A stretch of DNA of 64,000 nucleotides from Ferdinandcohnia sp036962705 (GTDB taxonomy: Bacteria > Bacillota > Bacilli > Bacillales > Bacillaceae_L): NCBI RefSeq assembly GCF_036962705.1, contig NZ_JBALOQ010000050.1, forward strand, positions 11,901 through 75,900, in the 5' to 3' direction. The position numbers and the translations under genes were made by a program. The notes beneath the pieces are model-generated. The model was not told the origin of the DNA and searched no databases. It saw only the letters and a program-made list of their open reading frames with translations. Positions 34,440-42,345 of this stretch are shown one piece after another. The stretch's first letter is position 1, and each line of letters begins with the position of its first letter.

Positions 34440-35498
34440 TTAATGTCCAACAGCACTTCCGTCATCTTTTCCATCTGCAGTTACCTTTAATAATGCTGCT
34501 GCTCCTTTTTGAACGTGGTTAAATTGATGGGTAACGATTGTGTATGTTCCTTCTTTCATTACCGTGAATTCTACAACTGCCCCACCGCTTGCAGGAAGCA
34601 TAACTGTTTGTAGTCCTTCCATATGATTGTATGGGTTACCGTCGATATACACGTCGTCAAATATTGTACCAACTACGTGGAAAGAGCTCACTTCATTTGG
34701 ACCTACGTTGTTAATGTATAATCTAACTTTGTCGCCCACTTTTGCAAGAAGTGGTGTTTCTTTTAATGAGAAAGTGTCACCATTTGTATTTAAGTCGCCT
34801 TCTTTAAGAGCTTTTGTTGAAAATACTACTTGGCTTGGTACACCGTTTGTCATGTCATCTAAATCATTGTATTTATACCATTCGTTTTGAATGAGAAGGT
34901 ATTCCCTATCAATCTCATTATCTGTTGGATACCCATCTTTCGGTTTTACAATAATGGTTCCGTGCATGCCGTTTGCAATATGTGATAACACAGGTTTTGT
35001 ACCACAGTGATACATGAAAACTCCCGGTTTGTTTGCTGGATAAGAAAATGTTCCACTCTCGTCTGGCATTACATCAATGAAATCCTTTGACGGTGATGCA
35101 TGTACAGCGTGGAAGTCCATGCTATGTGGGATAGCAGGATCCATATTTTTTAGTGTAAAGTTAATTGTGTCACCTTCATTTACAACTACGACAGGTCCAG
35201 GTGCTTCGCCATTAAAGGTCCAAGCCTTATAGGTATAGTCTTTGTCAATTTCAATGTCAGTAATCTGTGCAGTCATTTCAACGTTTACTTCATTTTCTGA
35301 TACTCTTTCAATTTTTAATGGAACAGGTTCTTGGTTAAGGTCTTTGTGTGGGGCGATAATTTCCCCAACTTTTGTTTCTGAAGCAGTTGTTTGTGCCTCA
35401 ACATTTTTTTCTACAGCTACGTCTTGCTTTCCACAACCAGCTAAAATGAGTGAAGTTCCAACCAAAGATGTGACTAACCATTTCACTTTCTTGTTCAT
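34440..35498 (-). CDS. nirK: Copper-containing nitrite reductase NirK
   Basis: 352-residue two-domain cupredoxin reducing nitrite to NO, anchored as a lipoprotein (LAGC, Cys22). Type 1 copper ligands His125, Cys165, His173 and Met178; type 2 ligands His130, His164 and the C-terminal His in THQFNH; catalytic Asp128 in HSMDFH and a His in SSFHVVG. All key residues are present. An FNR-like box and -10 precede it at class II spacing. No nor, nos or nar gene is in the window, so it may serve partial denitrification. Confidence 0.95.
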   Translation of the reverse strand: MNKKVKWLVTSLVGTSLILAGCGKQDVAVEKNVEAQTTASETKVGEIIAPHKDLNQEPVPLKIERVSENEVNVEMTAQITDIEIDKDYTYKAWTFNGEAPGPVVVVNEGDTINFTLKNMDPAIPHSMDFHAVHASPSKDFIDVMPDESGTFSYPANKPGVFMYHCGTKPVLSHIANGMHGTIIVKPKDGYPTDNEIDREYLLIQNEWYKYNDLDDMTNGVPSQVVFSTKALKEGDLNTNGDTFSLKETPLLAKVGDKVRLYINNVGPNEVSSFHVVGTIFDDVYIDGNPYNHMEGLQTVMLPASGGAVVEFTVMKEGTYTIVTHQFNHVQKGAAALLKVTADGKDDGSAVGH

Positions 35499-35557
35499 AA
35501 TTTTTACCCCCTTGAAATTGGTTTTTATTTTGGTTATTGCTTGCTTTCTACACCTTT

Positions 35558-35563
35558 ATCATA
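35558..35563 (-). promoter_or_regulatory. -10 element of nirK
   Basis: Minus-strand TATGAT; start predicted near 35551, 41.5 bases from the centre of the FNR-like box. No good -35 is needed for such an activator-dependent promoter. Confidence 0.6.
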
Positions 35564-35584
35564 TTAAGCCGGGGGACCCCGAAG

Positions 35585-35600
35585 AGTGATATAAATCACG
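35585..35600. promoter_or_regulatory. FNR/CRP-type box upstream of nirK
   Basis: AGTGA-TATAAA-TCACG, with the perfect inverted core GTGAT-ATAA-ATCAC, matches TGTGA-N6-TCACA. Centre at about 35592.5. Confidence 0.75.
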
Positions 35601-35676
35601 TTTTTGAAGGTAATCTGTGTACAGATTGTGAAATGGTGAACATATAAACACCTTTCCAATAGTGGTAAGGGTTTAA

Positions 35677-35691
35677 ACGTTTTCAAAACGT
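35677..35691. promoter_or_regulatory. Perfect palindrome upstream of nirK
   Basis: ACGTTTT-C-AAAACGT, about 180 bases before the nirK start. Next to it (35650-35673) is an imperfect ACCTTTCC/GGTAAGGGT hairpin. No regulator recognised. Confidence 0.35.
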
Positions 35692-35875
35692 GGTTTTTAG
35701 TCAAAATATCTCCACAATGTTGGCCAATTTTTCCTCAGGAATGTTTGTTCAAATGTAATCGTTTTTTAGAACGGAAGAGGGAATTTTGCTATTCCAAAAA
35801 TATTAACATGTTATGTTTATGAAAAGATAAAGTGGGCATAATGTTTGGGGAAAAGCCCAATTTTTCCTATTTTAC

Positions 35876-35904
35876 TTGCAGTTCTTACACAAATTTTATA
35901 CAAT
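35876..35904 (+). promoter_or_regulatory. SigA promoter of the leuS leader
   Basis: TTGCAG at 35876-35881, 17-base spacer, TACAAT at 35899-35904. Confidence 0.7.
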
Positions 35905-35927
35905 ACTGAATATAATCAATAAATATT

Positions 35928-36135
35928 GAAGCGTTGAAAAGGAGTAGTAATGTTCTACACACGTGTTAGAGAGTTGACGGGTGGTGCAAGTCAATCGTTG
36001 ATGAACATGAACTCGCCTTTGAGCAATAAGCATGAAATGCCAAGAGCAGCTAGTGCTTATCGTCTGAGTCCGCGTTAAGGATGAATGAAGTGAGTGCGCA
36101 GTTTGTCACTAATGTGGGTGGTACCGCGGGAAGAA
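35928..36135 (+). promoter_or_regulatory. T-box leader, leucine specific
   Basis: Stem I region includes AGTAGTAATG, and the specifier loop shows GAACTCG with CTC (Leu) at 36012-36014. The T-box AATGTGGGTGGTACCGCG lies at about 36111-36128, with the antiterminator bulge that pairs with uncharged tRNA. Uncharged tRNA-Leu would promote leuS expression. Confidence 0.95.
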
Positions 36136-36142
36136 TACATAT

Positions 36143-36180
36143 CCTCTCGTCCCTTTTGGGATTAGAGGTTTTTTGTTTTT
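36143..36180 (+). terminator. T-box terminator before leuS
   Basis: CCTCTCGTCCC/GGGATTAGAGG stem with TTTT loop, then TTTTTTG and more T. Confidence 0.92.
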
Positions 36181-36217
36181 TTATAAGGTTTTTAGGATTA
36201 TTTAAGGAGGAAGTCTT

Positions 36218-38635
36218 ATGAGTTTTAATCACCAAAAGATCGAGAAAAAGTGGCAGCAACACTGGGAACAGAACAAAACATTTAAGACAACTGAAGACAA
36301 AGGGAAGCGTAAGTTTTATGCGCTAGACATGTTCCCATATCCTTCTGGTGCAGGACTACATGTAGGTCACCCAGAGGGCTATACAGCAACAGATATTTTA
36401 GCAAGAATGAAAAGAATGCAAGGGTACAATGTTCTACACCCAATGGGATGGGATGCATTTGGGTTACCAGCTGAGCAATATGCGTTAGATACCGGAAATG
36501 ACCCTGCTGAATTCACGGAAAAAAATATCAATACCTTCCGTCGTCAAATTAAAGAACTCGGATTTTCATATGATTGGGATCGTGAAATTAACACAACAGA
36601 TCCTAAATATTATAAATGGACTCAATGGATTTTCACAAAGCTATATGAAAAAGGTTTAGCATATGTTGATGAAATTCCTGTAAACTGGTGTCCAGCATTA
36701 GGAACAGTCCTTGCGAATGAAGAAGTCATTGATGGAAAAAGTGAACGCGGAGGCCACCCAGTAGAAAGACGTCCAATGAGACAGTGGGTATTACGAATAA
36801 CTGCATACGCCGAGCGATTACTTGAGGATTTAGAAGAACTAGATTGGCCAGAGAGCTTAAAAGAAATGCAGCGCAACTGGATTGGTCGTTCTGAAGGTGC
36901 GCATGTAACATTTAGCATAGATGGACATGATGATACATTTACAGTCTTCACAACTCGTCCCGATACTTTATTTGGTGCTACTTACGCGGTACTTGCTCCT
37001 GAGCACCCATTTGTTGATAAAATCACTACTCCTGAACAAAAAGAAGCAGTTAATGCTTACTTAGATAAAATCAAGACTAAGAGTGATTTAGAGCGTACAG
37101 ACCTAGCAAAGGATAAAACAGGGGTATTCACAGGTGCATATGCAATCAACCCTGTAAATCAAGAAAAAATGCCTATCTGGATTGCTGATTATGTCCTAAT
37201 GAGCTATGGAACAGGTGCAATAATGGCAGTTCCAGCCCATGATGAGCGTGACTATGAATTTGCTGTTAAATTCGAATTGCCAATTAAAGAAGTAGTTGCT
37301 GGTGGAGATGTTACTAAGGAAGCATATACTGGCGATGGTGACCATGTAAATTCGGATTTCCTAAATGGATTAAATAAAGAAGAAGCTATTACTAAAATGA
37401 TTGCATGGCTAGAAGAAAACAAGCTTGGTAAAAAGGAAATTACCTATAAGCTACGTGACTGGTTATTTAGCCGCCAGCGTTATTGGGGTGAGCCAATTCC
37501 AATCATCCAATGGGAAGATGGAACAATGACAACTGTTCCAGTGGAAGAGCTTCCACTTATGCTTCCAAAGACGACGGAAATCAAGCCTTCAGGAACTGGT
37601 GAATCACCACTTGCAAATATCGCAGAATGGGTAAATGTGGTTGATGAGAAGACCGGTAAAAAGGGTCGTCGCGAGACAAACACAATGCCACAATGGGCAG
37701 GTAGCTGCTGGTACTATTTACGTTATATTGATCCACATAATGAAGAAGCTCTGGCTGATCCAGAGAAATTAAAAGAATGGTTACCAGTTGATATTTACAT
37801 CGGTGGAGCTGAGCATGCGGTGCTCCACTTGCTTTATGCAAGATTCTGGCACAAGGTACTATATGATATTGGTGTTGTTACAACGAAAGAACCATTCCAA
37901 AAGCTTTTCAACCAAGGGATGATTCTTGGAGAAGGTAACGAAAAAATGAGTAAGTCCAAAGGAAATGTTGTAAATCCTGACGACATTATTGAATCTCATG
38001 GTGCAGATACGCTTCGTTTATATGAAATGTTCATGGGACCATTAGATGCTTCCATCGCATGGTCAACTAATGGGCTTGATGGTTCTCGACGTTTCTTGGA
38101 TCGAATTTGGCGCTTACTTGCAGATGACAATGGAAACATATCATCAAAAGTAAAAGCTAATTCAAACGATACTTCACTTGAGCGCGTGTATCACCAAACA
38201 GTTAAAAAAGTGACAGAGGATTACGAAGCATTACACTTTAACACTGCGATTTCGCAATTAATGGTATTCATCAATGATGCATACAAGGTATCTGAATTAC
38301 CAAAGTCATTCATTGAAGGATTTGTAAAACTTCTATCTCCAGTTGCTCCACACCTTGCTGAAGAGCTTTGGGAGAAGCTTGGTAATACAGGTTCAATTGC
38401 TTATGAATCATGGCCTGCATTTGATGAAGCAAAATTAGTCGAATCTGAAATTGAGATTGTCATTCAGGTGAATGGAAAAGTGAAAGCGAAGCTTCATGTT
38501 CCCGCAGATGCTTCAAAAGAAGTACTTGAACAAATTGCAATGGGGGCAGACCCAATCAAAGAACAAATCGAAGGCAAAACAGTCCGTAAGGTTATTGCGG
38601 TACCTGGAAAGCTTGTAAATATTGTAGCGAATTAA
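36218..38635 (+). CDS. leuS: Leucyl-tRNA synthetase
   Basis: 805-residue class I synthetase charging tRNA-Leu. HIGH variant HVGH at 48-51 and KMSKS near 577, with the CP1 editing domain between (TTRPDTLFGATY near 248-259). Length matches Bacillus LeuRS. AAGGAGG precedes ATG. Controlled by the Leu T-box; own terminator follows. Confidence 0.99.
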   Translation: MSFNHQKIEKKWQQHWEQNKTFKTTEDKGKRKFYALDMFPYPSGAGLHVGHPEGYTATDILARMKRMQGYNVLHPMGWDAFGLPAEQYALDTGNDPAEFTEKNINTFRRQIKELGFSYDWDREINTTDPKYYKWTQWIFTKLYEKGLAYVDEIPVNWCPALGTVLANEEVIDGKSERGGHPVERRPMRQWVLRITAYAERLLEDLEELDWPESLKEMQRNWIGRSEGAHVTFSIDGHDDTFTVFTTRPDTLFGATYAVLAPEHPFVDKITTPEQKEAVNAYLDKIKTKSDLERTDLAKDKTGVFTGAYAINPVNQEKMPIWIADYVLMSYGTGAIMAVPAHDERDYEFAVKFELPIKEVVAGGDVTKEAYTGDGDHVNSDFLNGLNKEEAITKMIAWLEENKLGKKEITYKLRDWLFSRQRYWGEPIPIIQWEDGTMTTVPVEELPLMLPKTTEIKPSGTGESPLANIAEWVNVVDEKTGKKGRRETNTMPQWAGSCWYYLRYIDPHNEEALADPEKLKEWLPVDIYIGGAEHAVLHLLYARFWHKVLYDIGVVTTKEPFQKLFNQGMILGEGNEKMSKSKGNVVNPDDIIESHGADTLRLYEMFMGPLDASIAWSTNGLDGSRRFLDRIWRLLADDNGNISSKVKANSNDTSLERVYHQTVKKVTEDYEALHFNTAISQLMVFINDAYKVSELPKSFIEGFVKLLSPVAPHLAEELWEKLGNTGSIAYESWPAFDEAKLVESEIEIVIQVNGKVKAKLHVPADASKEVLEQIAMGADPIKEQIEGKTVRKVIAVPGKLVNIVAN

Positions 38636-38639
38636 TACT

Positions 38640-38670
38640 AAAGCCCTCCAAGTGGAGGGCTTTGTTTTAT
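38640..38670 (+). terminator. Terminator after leuS
   Basis: AAAGCCCTCC/GGAGGGCTTT stem with 4-base loop, then TGTTTTAT. Confidence 0.92.
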
Positions 38671-38829
38671 GAAGGCGTATAATGGAGTTAGATTCAGAGG
38701 TGTATTCTGCAGAAAAGCTAGAATAAAAGGGGACGTTGTCCGAATCACATTTGTATTTGGACAAGAAAGCTAGAAACCGAGAAGATGCAGTCCGAAAGGT
38801 AGTTTGTTGAGCTGATATCGGAAAAATGT

Positions 38830-38872
38830 AAAGCCCAAGAATGCTGATATATCCACATTCTTGGGCTTTTGG
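38830..38872. terminator. Terminator-like hairpin between leuS and the peptidase gene
   Basis: 14-bp stem AAAGCCCAAGAATG/CATTCTTGGGCTTT with a 12-base loop. It probably ends the minus-strand peptidase mRNA; the T tract is weak. Confidence 0.6.
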
Positions 38873-38912
38873 TTTATCTACTTTAAAATCCACTTTCAGA
38901 GAGCTAATTCAT

Positions 38913-39962
38913 TCATTCAACCATTTCAGATTGAAGATAATGATAGATGAGCTTTGTCGTATTTTCGATTGACTCCTTATGTGTACGTTCAAATGCGTGA
39001 GAAGAGTCAATTCCAGGACCGATTAAGCCGTGGATAATATCATGTCCAGAACGAATGGCTGCTGATGCATCAGACCCATAGTAAGGGTAGATGTCTAGCT
39101 TATAGCCAATCTCATGCTTTTCAGCAAGCTGGACAAGCTTTTTACGGAAAGCATAATGATATGGACCGCTTGCATCCTTCACACAAATTGAAACCGTATA
39201 TTCATCTGTTGCTTGACCATCACCCATTGCCCCCATATCCACTGCTAAATATTCCACAGTTTCAGGTGTGATATTGGAGTTTCCGCCATAGCCGATTTCC
39301 TCATTATTCGAAATAAGAAAATGTGTTGTATATGGTAGCTCGATGTTTTCAGTTTTAATTTGTTTGATTAGTTGGAGCAGTATTCCAACACTTGCTTTGT
39401 CATCTAGATGACGTGACTTAATATATCCTTTAGGTGTGACCTCAACTCGTGGATCAAAGGAAACAAAGTCACCAACTTCAATTCCAAGTGCTCGAACCTC
39501 GTCTGCATTTTTTACTTTTTCATCAATACGCACTTCCATGTTTTCTTGGTTACGCTCTGCCTTACCAGCATCTTTATAGACATGTACGGATTGCTGATGC
39601 ATTAAGATTGTACCAGTATAGAATTTACCTGTTGAGGTCTCAATACGGCAATATTCCCCTTCAATAGAGTTATATTTAAAGCCACCAATTAAATCTAATT
39701 TCAGTCGGCCGCTTGGTTTAATTTCCTTCACAATAGCACCTAATGTATCAACGTGGGCGGTGAGCATACGATGTTTTTGTGTGTCCTTTCCAGGAAGTGT
39801 AGCGATTAGACCGCCTTTGCGATTTCTGTATGTATCCACATTTGACTCTTTTAGAAGTTTTTCTACAAATGTAATCACTTCATTCGTGTTTCCAGATGGA
39901 CTTGGAATCGAAACGAGTTCTTTTATGAGTTGAATGGTTTCGTCTGTGTTTGGATAAGTCAA
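38913..39962 (-). CDS. M42 family metallo-aminopeptidase
   Basis: 349-residue di-zinc aminopeptidase of the glutamyl/tetrahedral aminopeptidase family. Metal and catalytic residues lie in LTAHVDTLG, SRHLDDKASVG, ISNNEEIGYGG and VDMGAMG. TTG start 39962 behind AAGGGGG. A paralogue of the YtoP-type enzyme at 59512; the two differ clearly in sequence. Cytosolic peptide turnover is likely. Confidence 0.9.
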   Translation of the reverse strand: MTYPNTDETIQLIKELVSIPSPSGNTNEVITFVEKLLKESNVDTYRNRKGGLIATLPGKDTQKHRMLTAHVDTLGAIVKEIKPSGRLKLDLIGGFKYNSIEGEYCRIETSTGKFYTGTILMHQQSVHVYKDAGKAERNQENMEVRIDEKVKNADEVRALGIEVGDFVSFDPRVEVTPKGYIKSRHLDDKASVGILLQLIKQIKTENIELPYTTHFLISNNEEIGYGGNSNITPETVEYLAVDMGAMGDGQATDEYTVSICVKDASGPYHYAFRKKLVQLAEKHEIGYKLDIYPYYGSDASAAIRSGHDIIHGLIGPGIDSSHAFERTHKESIENTTKLIYHYLQSEMVE

Positions 39963-40117
39963 CTATAATTCCCCCTTGTTTTTAGCTAGTAATAGCATAC
40001 TCCTTTTTATATAGAAATTCTAGCTTTACAAAACGTGGAAAATTAGGTTTCGAAAATTGTATTCCGTATTTTGTCTTTGTTATAATGGTCGAGATGAGTT
40101 TTGAAAGGATGGGACCT

Positions 40118-40420
40118 ATGATTGAAGAAATCACAACAGAAGAACTGAAACAAAAGCTTGAGAATGGTGAAAAATTAGAGCTTGTCGATGTTCGTGAAGA
40201 TGAAGAAGTAGCAGAGGGCATGATTCCTGGTGCAAAGCATATAAAAATGATGGAAATTCCAGATAACCTTGATTATTTTGATAAAGATACAGAATACATT
40301 ATTATTTGCCGTTCTGGTGGTAGAAGCTTCAATGTTTGTGCATACCTAGAGGACCAAGGCTACAAAGTCCGTAACATGGTCGGTGGGATGATGAATTGGA
40401 CGGGTGAAACGAAACGATAA
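40118..40420 (+). CDS. ytwF: Rhodanese-like sulfurtransferase domain protein (YtwF)
   Basis: 100-residue single rhodanese domain from ATG 40118 (AAAGGATGGG upstream). Active-site loop CRSGGRS with Cys64 carries persulfide sulfur; LVDVREDEE near 22-30 is the CH2A motif. Similar to B. subtilis YtwF. Own terminator; physiological acceptor unknown. Confidence 0.9.
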   Translation: MIEEITTEELKQKLENGEKLELVDVREDEEVAEGMIPGAKHIKMMEIPDNLDYFDKDTEYIIICRSGGRSFNVCAYLEDQGYKVRNMVGGMMNWTGETKR

Positions 40421-40437
40421 AACAGATATTTCAACTA

Positions 40438-40474
40438 AGCGTGAATTCAAATATGAATTCACGCTATTATTTTG
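40438..40474 (+). terminator. Terminator after the rhodanese gene
   Basis: 11-bp perfect stem AGCGTGAATTC/GAATTCACGCT, then ATTATTTT. Confidence 0.8.
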
Positions 40475-40611
40475 GTTAGAAAAATGCAAACAACAATAAT
40501 ATATTAAAAAATAATAATAATTTATTGAAACTCAATAAATTATTTTGTAAAATCAAGTTAGAAATAATTATGGATGTTAATGAAAATGCATTAAATTTCA
40601 AGGAGGAAAAA

Positions 40612-41142
40612 ATGACACTTTTTTTATTGCTCGGTATAATGTTATTAATTATTGTGGGGACTAATCGAAACAAACTAATGAATTTTATTGGGCCTGGTAA
40701 TCGACTAGTAAAAAAACTATCAAGCTATGAGTGGTTTCAAAAACCATGGCTAAGTGGGCTATTTTTATTTGTTTTAAATGCAATATTATTCGGCTCTACT
40801 TTATTAATTCTCTTTGGATTAGGCTTTTTAACGATCCCCTATATTCATTTAATCATTATGTTTGGGGCTGTTCTTATAAGTTTGGTTTGCTGGACTATCG
40901 TTTTATATGCATGGAATGGTGATAAGAAGGGGCGGATTTTAAGAGGGTTTATCGGCAGCAGCTTTTATTTAATACTCACGCTTGTTTTTGCCTACATGAT
41001 TGTTACACTTGAGCCCCAATTTCCAGGGGATGATACATTTATGGCCTTTATCGGTCTTGTTATGGCCATCACTGTAACAGGAGTAGCTTTCATAACCTGC
41101 TTTTTATTTACTGGTTTTTTTGAAAGAAAGGAAATTCATTAA
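40612..41142 (+). CDS. Integral membrane protein of unknown function
   Basis: 176 residues from ATG 40612 (AAGGAGGAAAAA upstream). About five transmembrane helices (roughly 1-15, 45-75, 80-105, 120-140, 145-170). Not recognised. Base composition is more AT-rich than flanking conserved genes, and it lies next to a tandem repeat, an assembly gap and a broken gene, so this stretch looks like accessory DNA. Confidence 0.7.
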   Translation: MTLFLLLGIMLLIIVGTNRNKLMNFIGPGNRLVKKLSSYEWFQKPWLSGLFLFVLNAILFGSTLLILFGLGFLTIPYIHLIIMFGAVLISLVCWTIVLYAWNGDKKGRILRGFIGSSFYLILTLVFAYMIVTLEPQFPGDDTFMAFIGLVMAITVTGVAFITCFLFTGFFERKEIH

Positions 41143-41179
41143 TATAAATTATTCATTGAAGAATAAGAAAAGCCATTTT

Positions 41180-41396
41180 TGATAAAAAAGGAAAAGGGTC
41201 CTAGCATAAATGCCANNNNNNNNNNNNNNNNNNNNNNNNNNNNNNNNNNNNNNNNNNNNNNNNNNNNNNNNNNNNNNNNNNNNNNNNNNNNAGCATAAAT
41301 GCCAGATAAACAATGACTATTGTATAAAAAAGGAAAAGGTCCTAGCATAAATGCCAGATAAGTAATGACTATTGTATAAAAAAGGAAAAAGTCCTA
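41180..41396. repeat. 52-bp tandem repeat around an assembly gap
   Basis: The unit starts AGCATAAATGCC and ends AAAAGGTCCT; consecutive copies start at 41203, then (after 76 N) 41292, 41344 and a degenerate one at 41396, giving an exact 52-base step. 52 is not a multiple of 3, so it is not a coding repeat. True copy number is unknown because of the gap. Confidence 0.85.
41216..41291. other. Assembly gap (76 N)
   Basis: N run inside the 52-bp tandem repeat, probably a collapsed array. Confidence 0.98.
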
Positions 41397-41509
41397 GCGT
41401 AAATTCCCGAAGTTATGGCTCAAATAATAAAAATACCAGAAGGTGTTCTGAACTTTGGTGCAACCTTTCGTTTCTATTTTCGACTATACATAAAAAGGGG
41501 GGCGACGAT

Positions 41510-42075
41510 TTGAAATATATAAAAGGGATACTTGTCCTATTGTTACTTTTTCTGATTTCTATGGGCATTATCCCTCGTCAGGCATTAGCATGTGATTGTG
41601 CTCAACCTCAATCAGTAGAAGATGAGTTAAATAGAAAAACAGCCGTTTTTTCCGGAAAGGTGATTGATCTTGTTGATGAAAATAAATTTTCCTACAGCCA
41701 ATCAAGTGGTGATCCAATTAAATGTTATTTGAAGTTAACGAAAGCTGGAAGGGAGCCAATACTTCACAGGTCATCGTAAGCACTGCAAGATCAGGTGCAA
41801 GCTGTGGTTATGAATTTGAATTAAATAAGGAATACATTGTATATGCTTACGGGGATAAAAATCAATTAGAAACGGGATATTGTGAAAGAACGGCATTATT
41901 ATCTGCAGCAGGTGAGGATTTAACAATACTCGGCAAGGGGAAAGAACCAACTGAAAAAGTGGACTTGCGAGATGAACTGGGAGAATCCAATCCTGTTTTG
42001 TATGTCTCTATAATCGTGATCTTATTAATTGTCGGATTCATTATCTGGAAAAGAAGAAAAAAACCTAGATTATAA
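41510..42075 (+). pseudogene. Frameshifted TIMP/NTR-like exported protein
   Basis: Two overlapping frames make one protein. The first (41510-41720) has a signal peptide and CDCAQPQSVEDELN...VFSGKVIDLVDE. The second (from about 41722) continues VNESWKGANTSQVIVST...ASCGYEF...YCERTALLSAAGEDL and ends in a transmembrane helix plus KRRKK. One base appears to be lost just after CCAATTAAA near 41720. TTG start 41510 behind AAAAGGGGGG. Paired cysteines and the WKG pattern recall the tissue-inhibitor-of-metalloproteinase-like NTR fold of Bacillus proteins. Genuine mutation or sequencing error cannot be told apart. Confidence 0.75.
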
Positions 42076-42123
42076 GCTTAACAATCTAAAACTCTGTCAA
42101 TACTAGTATTGGAGGTGGAGTTT

Positions 42124-42309
42124 ATGGCGTTAAAAGTTAAGGTGTTTGATGAAGAGCATGAAGAGGATTTAGAGCATAAGATGAATAGATTCTTTGAGAA
42201 TGTGGATGAACATGATATTGTAGAGGTTAAATTCCAAGTTGGGGTTTCCTGTGACCAAGAGGATGAACAAATTTTTTGTTTTTCAGCGATGATCATATAT
42301 AGAGCCTAA
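42124..42309 (+). CDS. cse60: Sporulation protein Cse60
   Basis: 61-residue acidic protein from ATG 42124 (GGAGGTGGAG upstream). The pattern VKVFDEEHEEDLEHKMNRF and C-terminal EEQI-type IFCFSAMIIYR match B. subtilis Cse60, a small acidic sigma-E-expressed sporulation protein of unknown role. Only 48 bases separate it from the broken gene, so its promoter may lie inside that gene. Confidence 0.85.
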   Translation: MALKVKVFDEEHEEDLEHKMNRFFENVDEHDIVEVKFQVGVSCDQEDEQIFCFSAMIIYRA

Positions 42310-42345
42310 CCCACAAATGTTTGTTGGGTTAGGCTCTATATTAGT
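42299..42345. terminator. Bidirectional terminator between cse60 and ytfP
   Basis: Stem AGAGCCTAACCCA/TGGGTTAGGCTCT (with inner CAAA/TTTG) overlapping the cse60 stop. Confidence 0.82.

Noticed and set aside
36050..36262. Minus-strand frame over the T-box
   Set aside because: It lies wholly on the antisense of the leucine T-box leader and leuS start and has no ribosome site.
38671..38829. Small gene downstream of leuS
   Set aside because: No frame with a ribosome site; the stretch is probably decayed sequence.
41139..41348. Minus-strand reading frame across the N run
   Set aside because: It exists only because N codons contain no stop; the repeat step breaks frame.
41180..41400. CRISPR-like array
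   Set aside because: The 52-base units follow one another with no variable spacers, and no cas genes are present; it is a simple tandem repeat.
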